From the NCBI GenBank assembly GCA_963972065.1, contig CAXAVJ010000117.1, forward strand, positions 1 to 9,694: a stretch of DNA of 9,694 nt, given 5' to 3'. A program made the position numbers and the translations under genes. The number at the start of each line of letters is the position of its first letter. Position 1 is the stretch's first letter. Below, one piece after another: positions 1 to 5,969 of this stretch. Origin of the DNA: UBA1479 sp963972065 (GTDB lineage: Bacteria; Pseudomonadota; Alphaproteobacteria; Rhodospirillales; Casp-alpha2). The notes beneath the pieces are model-generated. The model searched no databases. It saw nothing but the letters and a program-made list of their open reading frames with translations, and was not told the origin of the DNA.

Positions 1-426
1 GAACCCATCCACGATATGCTGATCCGCCTGACCCTGACCGGCGACATGGTGGTCACGGCCGCCGAGGCATCGACGGAATCGAGCCCATTTTCCATGTGCG
101 GCGACGTCACCCAGGCCTTTTCCCAACTGGTCGGGTTGAAGGTCGGGCCGGGCTGGCGCCGGGCCGTGGCCGAAGCCATGGGCGGCGTGCACGGTTGCAC
201 CCATCTGCGCGACCTCGTGATGGGGCCCATGGCGGTGACCGCGTTCCAGACCATCTTTCCTGCCCGCAAGAAGCGGGGCGAGCCCGGCCCCGGCAAGAAA
301 TCACCCTTGATCGACACCTGCTACGCGTTTCGCAGCACCGGCCCCGTGGTTAAGGTCCGTTGGCCCGAATTCTATGAGGAAGAAGGTGATGGCCCCGCCG
401 GGGCCGAAGGAAAGAAGGCCGGTTGA
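1..426 (+). CDS. DUF2889 family protein (5'-truncated)
   Basis: The reading frame is already open at base 1 (codons for E-P-I-H-D before the first ATG at 16), so the window contains only the C-terminal 141 residues and the ATG at 16 is probably internal. Visible family features are an I-H-D-M-x-I-R-L-T strand near the start, a cysteine in the stretch S-P-F-S-M-C, a G-P-G-W-R segment, and the block G-C-T-H-L-R-D-L followed by a helix ending in F-Q. Together these match my recollection of DUF2889 proteins, which have no established biochemical function. The last 20 residues are Glu/Gly/Lys-rich and look disordered. The gene converges on a ribbon-helix-helix gene on the other strand with a 13-bp gap, and its TGA stop lies in the loop of a hairpin. 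I am fairly sure of the family and cannot give a role. Confidence 0.8.
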   Translation, partial: EPIHDMLIRLTLTGDMVVTAAEASTESSPFSMCGDVTQAFSQLVGLKVGPGWRRAVAEAMGGVHGCTHLRDLVMGPMAVTAFQTIFPARKKRGEPGPGKKSPLIDTCYAFRSTGPVVKVRWPEFYEEEGDGPAGAEGKKAG

Positions 427-433
427 CCCGGCC
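417..433. terminator. Hairpin around the stop codon, shared by convergent genes
   Basis: GGCCGG and CCGGCC form a perfect 6-bp stem (417-422 with 428-433) closed by a 5-base loop that holds the TGA stop of the plus-strand gene. It sits between the ends of two convergent genes and could stop transcription from both sides. There is no T-run on either side, so it is not a classical intrinsic terminator. It may act as a 3'-end stabiliser or a U-less terminator. Confidence 0.45.
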
Positions 434-439
434 AGAACG

Positions 440-718
440 TCAAGTGGTCTTGAAGGCTGTCAGTGCCTTGTCGGCAATTCCATCTTCGATGCTGGTGCGG
501 TTCGCCGCCAGACGGAAATAGGTCACGATGAAAGCCCGTACCGTTGATGTGCGGGACGAGCCGAAGCGAACGCTTTCGATCATAGAGCAGAGCTCATGAA
601 CGGTTGTCTTTTCGCATTCACAGATTTGATCCAAAGCATCCCACGTTGCGTTTTCAAGCCGCAGACTGGTTCTGCGGCCGTTGACGGTCACGTTTCGGCT
701 TATAAGTTTGCTTTGCAT
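440..718 (-). CDS. Ribbon-helix-helix DNA-binding protein
   Basis: A 92-residue protein with a short N-terminal strand and the pattern S-R-N-V-T-V-N-G-R-R-T-S-L-R-L-E-N-A-T-W-D-A-L (split here: strand, then T-S-L-R-L-E, then W-x-A-L). This matches the small ribbon-helix-helix family common in Alphaproteobacteria (PF13467 type). Such proteins bind DNA as dimers through the N-terminal strand. Helix A would be about residues 24-35 and helix B about 39-50, with a further helical tail V-R-A-F-I-V-T-Y-F-R at about 60-69. The start is ATG 718-716; the nearest purine-rich stretch (AAGAGGG, 738-732) is 13 nt upstream, rather far for a ribosome site. The gene is visibly less GC-rich than its neighbours. 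It is divergent from the cob genes, and a palindrome overlaps its likely -10 box, so autoregulation is plausible. The target genes cannot be read from the sequence. Confidence 0.8.
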   Translation of the reverse strand: MQSKLISRNVTVNGRRTSLRLENATWDALDQICECEKTTVHELCSMIESVRFGSSRTSTVRAFIVTYFRLAANRTSIEDGIADKALTAFKTT

Positions 719-750
719 AGTCCGACTAACACCCTCTTTTATTGTATGTA

Positions 751-767
751 GCGATTATTATACTCGC
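751..767. promoter_or_regulatory. Palindromic candidate operator
   Basis: GCGATTATTATACTCGC is a 17-bp palindrome in which 7 of 8 base pairs match around the central T at 759 (only 755/763 fails). It lies 33 bp upstream of the ribbon-helix-helix start codon and contains a TATAAT box on the minus strand. Position and symmetry fit an autoregulatory operator for a dimeric repressor. Binding is inferred. Confidence 0.45.
757..762 (-). promoter_or_regulatory. Candidate -10 box for the ribbon-helix-helix gene
   Basis: Read on the minus strand this is a consensus TATAAT, 38 bp upstream of the ATG at 718. The matching -35 position at 17-bp spacing (785-780) reads TGGGGT, which is poor. A better-looking GTGACA (781-776) is only 13 bp away. 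The -10 match is strong, but the promoter as a whole is tentative. The same spot reads TATACT on the plus strand (759-764). Confidence 0.35.
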
Positions 768-869
768 ATTACGCCTGTCACCCCAGCAGAACAAATCGCA
801 CTGCTGCCTCCGAAACTTTCCCCCACCGGTTCACAGACGCCATAGGAGGGCGCCAAATTACCGACGTTA

Positions 870-887
870 GGGCGGAATCATCCGCCC
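870..887. other. Stem-loop in the intergenic region
   Basis: GGGCGGA (870-876) pairs perfectly with TCCGCCC (881-887) across the loop ATCA. No T-run follows on either strand, so a terminator is unlikely. It could be a leader structure or an operator. Confidence 0.4.
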
Positions 888-1013
888 ACTGCCTTCAGAA
901 TTAGAGATAACGCAAGGGAATTCAAGTTAGACGAAGGTTATATGTCTGTTTTTCAACCCTTTGGATAACGGCGGAATCCGGGGGCATTTTCGCCTCCGTA
1001 ACGTCCACATGTC

Positions 1014-1042
1014 TTGTCTGGAACAAAGGTCACGCGCATAGT
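1014..1042 (+). promoter_or_regulatory. Possible promoter giving a near-leaderless transcript
   Basis: TTGTCT (1014-1019) and CATAGT (1037-1042) each match the sigma-70 consensus at four of six positions and are 17 bp apart. Transcription would start close to 1049, the ATG of the J-domain gene. That gene has no Shine-Dalgarno sequence at the usual distance, which would fit a leaderless message. Matches of this quality occur by chance, so this is only a candidate. Confidence 0.22.
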
Positions 1043-1048
1043 GTCGTC

Positions 1049-1627
1049 ATGGGTGAACTGCTTAAAAATCGCGAATCCCGCCAGGCGGAGTCGGTCTGTG
1101 AATGGCCCGGCTGCGACGGCAATGCCGAATTCAAGGCCCCGCGGTCGCGCGATGCCTTGAACGAATACCGTTGGTTCTGCCTGGCCCATGTCCGGGAGTA
1201 CAATCGCAACTGGAACTATTATAAGGGCATGGACGAAAATCAGGTCGAGGCAGACGTGCGCAACGACACGGTATGGCAGCGCCCGACCTGGAAATTGGGC
1301 GCGGGCGACGCCGCCAAGTTCACCCGCGCGCGCATTTTCAATCCCTTCGGCATCGATGACGCCATTCGTGACGCCGGTGCGCGGACGCAAACCTCCCAAA
1401 CGGACCCGCGCGCGCCCGAAGCCCGCAAGACCGATCCGAAGACCTCGCGGGCCCTTTCCGTATTTGGCCTTGAAATCCCGGTGACCATTGACGACGTGAA
1501 GTCCAGGTACAAGGAACTGGTGAAACGCCATCACCCGGACGCCAACGGCGGAACCAAGGCGGCGGAAGAAGAATTCAAGAAAGTTACCGAGGCCTATCAG
1601 GCGTTATTGGACTTTCTCGGCCCTTGA
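1049..1627 (+). CDS. J-domain protein with N-terminal Cys/His motif, upstream of cobS
   Basis: A 192-residue protein with a C-terminal J domain (about residues 140-190) carrying the H-P-D triad at 162-164, preceded by Y-K-E-L-V-K-R and followed by an F-K-K-V-T-E-A-Y-Q-A-L helix. J domains stimulate the ATPase of DnaK-type Hsp70. The N-terminal part has Cys17, Cys22, Cys44 and His47 (C-x4-C and C-x2-H), which could bind a metal. The central block D-T-V-W-Q-R-P-T-W is characteristic of the DnaJ-like proteins found just upstream of cobS in many Alphaproteobacteria. It lacks the G/F region and zinc repeats of true DnaJ. The ATG at 1049 is the only ATG in frame before the homologous region, but there is no good ribosome site before it. 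The gap to cobS is 92 bp. A client-specific role for CobS/CobT is inferred from gene order. Confidence 0.87.
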   Translation: MGELLKNRESRQAESVCEWPGCDGNAEFKAPRSRDALNEYRWFCLAHVREYNRNWNYYKGMDENQVEADVRNDTVWQRPTWKLGAGDAAKFTRARIFNPFGIDDAIRDAGARTQTSQTDPRAPEARKTDPKTSRALSVFGLEIPVTIDDVKSRYKELVKRHHPDANGGTKAAEEEFKKVTEAYQALLDFLGP

Positions 1628-1675
1628 CGGCCCGCCGCTTAACCCCTACGACGTTTGCCAAACATGACCGATCTT

Positions 1676-1696
1676 CGCCCCGCGTCCGTCGGGGCG
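1676..1696 (+). other. Stem-loop between the J-domain gene and cobS
   Basis: CGCCCCG (1676-1682) pairs perfectly over 7 bp with CGGGGCG (1690-1696) across a 7-base loop. It lies 23 bp before the cobS ATG and has no T-run after it, so it more likely affects mRNA stability or processing than termination. A partial terminator that lowers cobS relative to the J gene is possible. Confidence 0.4.
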
Positions 1697-1719
1697 GCCT
1701 CAGAAACTGGAACATTTGC

Positions 1720-2727
1720 ATGACAACTCTGGAATCGACCGCCACTCCCGGGATCGATGCGGCCCATCAGGTGCCGGACGTTACCGTCTCCGTGCGCCAG
1801 ACCTTCGGCATCGACAGCGACATGGAAGTCCCCGCCTTTTCCCAGGCTGAAGAACATGTCCCCGAGCGCGACGAAGCCTACCGCTTCGACCGCGAAACGA
1901 CGCTGGCGATCCTGGCCGGCTTCGCCCACAACCGGCGCGTCATGATCCAGGGCTATCACGGCACAGGGAAGTCGACCCATATCGAACAGGTCGCGTCGCG
2001 CCTCAATTGGCCCTGCGTCCGGGTCAACCTGGACAGCCATATTTCCCGTATCGACCTTATCGGCAAGGACGCCATCGTGCTGCGCGACGGCAAGCAGGTC
2101 ACCGAATTCCGCGAAGGCATCCTGCCCTGGGCGCTGCGCAATCCGACGGCCCTGGTGTTCGACGAATATGACGCGGGCCGCCCGGACGTGATGTTCGTGA
2201 TCCAGCGCGTGCTGGAAGTCGACGGCAAGCTGACGTTGCTGGACCAGAACCAGGTCATCAAGCCGCACCCTTATTTCCGCCTGTTCTCGACCGCCAATAC
2301 GGTCGGCCTGGGCGACACCACGGGCCTGTATCACGGGACCCAGCAGATCAACCAGGGCCAGATGGACCGCTGGAGCATCGTGTCGACCCTTAATTACCTG
2401 CCCCATGACGAAGAAGTGGAAATCGTCTGCGCCAAGGTGCCGGAATATGCCTCCAAACAGGGCAAGGAACAGGTCAGCGCCATGGTCGAACTGGCCGATT
2501 TGACCCGTTCAGGCTTCATGAACGGTGACATTTCGACCGTCATGTCGCCGCGCACGGTCATCACCTGGGCCGAAAACGCCCGCATCTTCAACGATGAGGG
2601 TTATGCCTTCCGGGTGACGTTCCTCAACAAGTGCGACGAGATCGAACGCCCGGTCGTGGCCGAGTATTATCAGCGCTGCATGGGCGAGGAACTTCCCGAT
2701 TCCGCCATGCGTGCGGTGCTGCAGTAG
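1720..2727 (+). CDS. cobS: Cobaltochelatase subunit CobS (AAA+ ATPase)
   Basis: CobS is the AAA+ ATPase of aerobic cobaltochelatase (EC 6.6.1.2, CobNST), which uses ATP to insert Co2+ into hydrogenobyrinic acid a,c-diamide in the cytoplasm. The 335-residue product fits the usual length of about 330. The N-terminal part contains V-R-Q-T-F-G-I-D and V-P-A-F typical of CobS. Walker A is G-Y-H-G-T-G-K-S-T at 78-86, Walker B A-L-V-F-D-E-Y-D at 144-151, and the sensor-1 block F-S-T-A-N-T lies near 190, followed by Q-M-D-R-W. The start at 1720 is chosen because it begins the M-T-T-L-E segment common to the family and has GGAA 7 nt upstream. The frame stays open back to a TTG at 1624, but that extension is unlike CobS. 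The gene is complete, with a 52-bp gap to cobT. Confidence 0.96.
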   Translation: MTTLESTATPGIDAAHQVPDVTVSVRQTFGIDSDMEVPAFSQAEEHVPERDEAYRFDRETTLAILAGFAHNRRVMIQGYHGTGKSTHIEQVASRLNWPCVRVNLDSHISRIDLIGKDAIVLRDGKQVTEFREGILPWALRNPTALVFDEYDAGRPDVMFVIQRVLEVDGKLTLLDQNQVIKPHPYFRLFSTANTVGLGDTTGLYHGTQQINQGQMDRWSIVSTLNYLPHDEEVEIVCAKVPEYASKQGKEQVSAMVELADLTRSGFMNGDISTVMSPRTVITWAENARIFNDEGYAFRVTFLNKCDEIERPVVAEYYQRCMGEELPDSAMRAVLQ

Positions 2728-2779
2728 AACACCCACGCCCATCCGGGCTCTGTCCGGGCGGGAATCGGGGCCATAGGAC

Positions 2780-4648
2780 ATGAACAATTCGGAACGCCCG
2801 GCAGATCTTCTGAAACGCGTCACGGCGGCCGCGGTCAAGGCGATGTCCAATCGCCATGAGCTTGAGGTTCATTTCCAGGCCTCGGGCGCTTCGGCAACCG
2901 AAGAAGCCGTCAACCTGCCCGCCCCATCCGGTCCGCCCAGCGCCGAGGGCATCACCAAACTGCGCGGCGTCGCCGACGCCTTGGCGTTGCGTCTACGCTA
3001 TCACGATGCCGACGTGCACCGCCGCATGGCGCCCACGGGTCCCGACGGGCACGCCGTGTTCGAAGCCCTGGAACAGGCGCGCTGCGAAAGCCTGGGCGCC
3101 CAGCGCATGGTCGGCGTGGCCGGTAACCTGGACTTCCTGTTGGCGGAAAAATGCCGCGCCAAGGGCTATGGCGGCGTGACCGAACGCGAAGACGCGATGT
3201 TGCCCGAGGTTCTCGGCCTGCTTGCCCGCGAACGCCTGCCCGGCCAAAACCTGCCCAAGGAAGCCAAACACATCGTCGATCTGTGGCGCGACGAGTTGAA
3301 CCGCAAGGTCGGCCCACAGCTTGCCGAACTCGAAAAGAACGCCCTGGATCAGGAAGCCTACGGCAACCTGGTGCGCGAGATGATTGTCGCCCTCGACATG
3401 ATGACCGACGCACCGGCCCCGTCGGAGCCTGAAAATCAGCAGGATTCCGCGGATGACGACGCCGAGCAGGGCCAGGATCAGAACCAGAACCCGGATGCCG
3501 ACATGGACACCGACGGCTCGCTGTCCAGCGAATCCGGCGAGGCGGAAATGTCCGACGACATGGAATTTTCGACCGAAGGGTTCGACGACGACGTGATGTC
3601 CGGCGACGGCGAGGAAGAACCCGCCGGGCCGACCGATTGGGACGACCGCTGGCCGCGCAACGCACCCGACGATCTGGCGCTCTACAAGGCCTTCACCCAG
3701 GCCTATGACGAGGTCGTCGAGGCGGAAGAGCTTTGCGATTCCGAGGAACTGAGCCGCCTGCGTGCCCAGTTGGACCAACAGCTGTCGCACCTGCAAGGCG
3801 TGGTCGCGCGCCTCGCCAACCGCCTGCAGCGAAAATTGATGGCCAAGCAGACCCGGTCCTGGGACTTCGATCTGGAGGAAGGCGTCCTGGACGCCGCCCG
3901 CCTGTCCAGGGTTGTGACCGATCCCCTGCACCCACTGTCGTTCAAGCAGGAACAGGATACGGATTTCCGCGATACGGTCGTTGGTCTGTTGATCGACAAT
4001 TCGGGATCCATGCGCGGCCGGCCGATCACCGTCGCCGCCATGAGCGCCGACATCCTGGCCCGCACGCTGGAACGCTGCGGGGTCAAGGTCGAGATCATGG
4101 GCTTCACCACGCGGTCGTGGAAGGGCGGGCAGTCCCGCGAAGACTGGGTCGAAAAGGGCAAACCCAAGAACCCGGGCCGCCTCAACGACCTGCGCCATAT
4201 CGTCTACAAGGCCGCCGACATGCCCTGGCGCCGCGCCCGGCGTAACCTGGGTCTGATGCTGCGCGAGGGGCTGCTCAAGGAAAACATCGACGGCGAGGCC
4301 CTGATGTGGGCCCACAATCGCCTGTTGGGCCGCCCCGAACAGCGGCGCATCCTGATGGTGATTTCCGACGGTGCGCCGGTCGATGACGCGACCCTGTCCG
4401 CCAACCCGGGCAACTATCTGGAAAAGCACCTGCGCGACGTCATCAGCTTCATCGAAAACAAATCCGACGTGGAACTGACCGCCATCGGCATCGGCCATGA
4501 CGTGACCCGCTATTACCGCCGCGCCGTGACCATCGTCGACGCCGAGGAACTGGGCGGCACCATGATGGCCAATCTGGCCGAACTGTTCGACGAGGACAAT
4601 CCGGCCGCCGGTTCCGGTGCTGCCCGCGGCCGCCGCCGGGCGGGATGA
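2780..4648 (+). CDS. cobT: Cobaltochelatase subunit CobT (VWA/MIDAS protein)
   Basis: CobT is the partner of CobS. The two form a ring complex that drives CobN in ATP-dependent cobalt insertion during aerobic B12 synthesis. The 622-residue length is close to the usual 600-635. Residues 1-210 are the helical CobT N-terminal domain, with R-M-A-P-T-G and A-R-C-E-S-L-G-A-Q-R-M-V-G-V-A blocks. Residues of about 214-292 are a very acidic Asp/Glu/Gln/Ser linker. The VWA domain occupies roughly 395-600 with a complete MIDAS: D406-N-S-G-S410, T443/T444 in G-F-T-T, and D530 in I-S-D-G-A-P. The start is ATG 2780; GGGG lies 9 nt before it and AGGA only 1 nt before it, so the ribosome site is not clear. 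The stop overlaps the next gene's ATG as ATGA. No sign of damage. Confidence 0.96.
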   Translation: MNNSERPADLLKRVTAAAVKAMSNRHELEVHFQASGASATEEAVNLPAPSGPPSAEGITKLRGVADALALRLRYHDADVHRRMAPTGPDGHAVFEALEQARCESLGAQRMVGVAGNLDFLLAEKCRAKGYGGVTEREDAMLPEVLGLLARERLPGQNLPKEAKHIVDLWRDELNRKVGPQLAELEKNALDQEAYGNLVREMIVALDMMTDAPAPSEPENQQDSADDDAEQGQDQNQNPDADMDTDGSLSSESGEAEMSDDMEFSTEGFDDDVMSGDGEEEPAGPTDWDDRWPRNAPDDLALYKAFTQAYDEVVEAEELCDSEELSRLRAQLDQQLSHLQGVVARLANRLQRKLMAKQTRSWDFDLEEGVLDAARLSRVVTDPLHPLSFKQEQDTDFRDTVVGLLIDNSGSMRGRPITVAAMSADILARTLERCGVKVEIMGFTTRSWKGGQSREDWVEKGKPKNPGRLNDLRHIVYKAADMPWRRARRNLGLMLREGLLKENIDGEALMWAHNRLLGRPEQRRILMVISDGAPVDDATLSANPGNYLEKHLRDVISFIENKSDVELTAIGIGHDVTRYYRRAVTIVDAEELGGTMMANLAELFDEDNPAAGSGAARGRRRAG

Positions 4649-5496
4649 CCGCTTCGGCCCGCCGCCGCGGACCGCTCTTCCCGTCTTCCGGACGGTTTCC
4701 CCTTCTGGCCGCCCTTGCCAGCATCCTATTTGTCCTGATCGCCCCGGGTGACAGCCAGGCGCAGAACCTTGTCGATACGGTCTGGCGTCTCCGGCCCATG
4801 ACCCTGGCCGCCCTGCGCGAGGAACACCGGGGCATCGACCTGGTCGGCATGCAGTTGCCGCCCAAGGCTGATTTCGACATTCCCCTGGCCGATCCCGCCG
4901 TCACGGTGGCCAAGATCAAGGCCGCGGTCGACCGTGTGCTGCAAGCGTCCCCCATCGCCGCACAGGGCCTCGACGCCCTGTCCAAGGCCGGGCAGATCCG
5001 CATCATCTACGACGCGGCCTTTCCCGAACGCTCGCTGTCCAGGGTCATCATCGCGGCCTTCCTGGTCGGCGAATTTCAGCCCCGGGACGGCAAGCGCGAC
5101 TTCACGGTCATCGTCAGCCGCTTCGGCGCCAACTGGCCGATGGACGAACTGGCGGCGGTGCTGGTGCATGAATTGATCGGCCATGGCTTGCAACGTCTCA
5201 AGAACCGCTTCGGCCACGACCGGCCCATCGACCTGGAGTGCGAGGCGCGCCTGTGGCAGCAGCTGTACATCACTGACGCCGGCATGCCTCAGGACACCCA
5301 GGAGATGGTCGCCTTCCGCCGAACCACGGACCGCCGGGTATGCCACGATTTCCGCCGCTACGTCCGCCACATCCGCCCCGACCTGATGCAGCAATGGGAT
5401 TCCGGCCATTTCGCCATGGCGGACATCATCGCCCTGTTCGACGACTACTACGTGACGATCCGCAAGGGCCGAAAGAAGCTCAAGCAGAAGCCTTAA
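4645..5496 (+). CDS. Exported putative metallopeptidase-like protein with HEXXGH motif
   Basis: A 283-residue protein I cannot assign to a named family. Residues 1-39 look like a Sec signal peptide: an Arg-rich start, a hydrophobic core F-P-L-L-A-A-L-A-S-I-L-F-V-L-I-A, and an S-Q-A|Q-N cleavage site after Ala39. The mature part is soluble and ends in a Lys-rich tail. The central motif is V-H175-E176-L-I-G-H180-G, with E198-C-E200-A 18 residues later. This resembles the paired zinc motifs of the M49 dipeptidyl peptidase III family (HEXXGH plus EECRAE), but the protein is far shorter and the spacing differs. The usual HEXXH is absent. Cys199 and Cys233 are the only cysteines and could form a disulfide. 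The ATG overlaps the cobT TGA by four bases (ATGA), implying translational coupling. Exported zinc hydrolase is my best guess; a non-catalytic metal site is also possible. Confidence 0.75.
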   Translation: MTASARRRGPLFPSSGRFPLLAALASILFVLIAPGDSQAQNLVDTVWRLRPMTLAALREEHRGIDLVGMQLPPKADFDIPLADPAVTVAKIKAAVDRVLQASPIAAQGLDALSKAGQIRIIYDAAFPERSLSRVIIAAFLVGEFQPRDGKRDFTVIVSRFGANWPMDELAAVLVHELIGHGLQRLKNRFGHDRPIDLECEARLWQQLYITDAGMPQDTQEMVAFRRTTDRRVCHDFRRYVRHIRPDLMQQWDSGHFAMADIIALFDDYYVTIRKGRKKLKQKP

Positions 5497-5618
5497 CGCC
5501 CCCGCCGCACGGGTTTGGGGGTCATCAAGGTTTCACAGAGATCCCGTAAGATCAGGACCATGAGCCTGACGTCCCGCCCCGTCCGATCCCGCCTAGCCTG
5601 CCGAAAAGGAACGCCGCC

Positions 5619-5885
5619 ATGGGCTGGCTGCTGACCCTGATGCTCGCCGTGCCGCAGGTCGAAGGCACAGTCCAGGTCGAGATGTGGTTTTCCCGCGAAT
5701 CCTACTGCACCTTCGCCCGGTCGAAATTCACCGAACAGCCCATGTACAGCCTGACCCAGGGCGCACCTCGGGTACCGGTTACGGTCAAGGACAGTGCCTG
5801 CCGCGAACTGGGTCCCGAGGAAACGAACCGCATGCCGCCCCATATGCGGGCCCAGGCCACGCCCGAGGCGGACACCGGGTTCTGA
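5619..5885 (+). CDS. Small hypothetical protein
   Basis: An 88-residue reading frame not recognised as any known family. It is preceded by a good ribosome site (AAAAGGA, ending 8 nt before the ATG at 5619), which is the main reason to accept it. Residues 1-11 (M-G-W-L-L-T-L-M-L-A-V) are hydrophobic with no positive charge before them, so this may be a short or atypical export signal or simply a buried strand. Two cysteines, Cys30 and Cys61, could pair if the protein is exported. The C-terminal 20 residues are Pro/Glu-rich. It sits between two genes for exported proteins, 122 bp after the first and 84 bp before the second, on the same strand. Overlapping frames on both strands look like GC-rich shadows. 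Confidence 0.55.
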   Translation: MGWLLTLMLAVPQVEGTVQVEMWFSRESYCTFARSKFTEQPMYSLTQGAPRVPVTVKDSACRELGPEETNRMPPHMRAQATPEADTGF

Positions 5886-5969
5886 TCCGCGCCCCTGCCC
5901 GCGCTGGACAACATCGGCGCGTCCCTCCATCTTGGAAAAAACCAACCCTTGGGAGAGGATCCCGCCGCC

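Larger units (their letters stand above)
719..1048. other. Intergenic leader region between the divergent regulator and cob operon
   Basis: This 330-bp gap holds no convincing gene. It is richer in A+T than the flanks, especially 731-780. From left to right it contains the palindrome and -10 box described separately, a perfect 7-bp hairpin GGGCGGA-ATCA-TCCGCCC (870-887), an 8-codon reading frame (942-968) with GAAGG 4 nt before its ATG, and a hairpin CGGGGGC-ATTTTC-GCCTCCG (979-998, one G-U pair). Neither hairpin is followed by a T-run. I found no B12 box. This is the region where the promoter of the J-domain–cobS–cobT run should lie. Confidence 0.6.

Noticed and set aside
865..945. Cobalamin riboswitch upstream of the cob operon
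   Set aside because: The stretch GGCGGAATCATCCGCCCACTG looks slightly like part of one, but there is no B12 box and no paired core architecture around it.
1624..1719. Longer cobS starting at TTG 1624
   Set aside because: The extra 32 residues are not CobS-like and include a hairpin-forming segment; ATG 1720 has GGAA at 7 nt and gives the normal family length.
2736..2760. Terminator between cobS and cobT
   Set aside because: CGCCC can pair with GGGCG or with a nearer GGGC, but the stems are short and alternative, with no T-run; the two genes are expected to be co-transcribed.
2993..4498. 501-codon open frame on the minus strand opposite cobT
   Set aside because: It lies wholly antisense to a well-supported gene in GC-rich DNA; its protein has biased low-complexity composition and no recognisable domain.
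5164..5187. Canonical HEXXH zincin motif in the exported protein
   Set aside because: The residues are H-E-L-I-G-H, with the second histidine one position later, so it is HEXXGH and not HEXXH.
5499..5521. CCCCC...GGGGG as a terminator after the HEXXGH gene
   Set aside because: The stem is only five G-C pairs with a 13-base loop and no T-run; likely chance in GC-rich sequence.
5560..5634. 24-codon frame M-S-L-T-S-R with AGGA before it
   Set aside because: Very short, Arg/Pro-rich, and overlaps the better-supported start at 5619; no evidence that it is translated.
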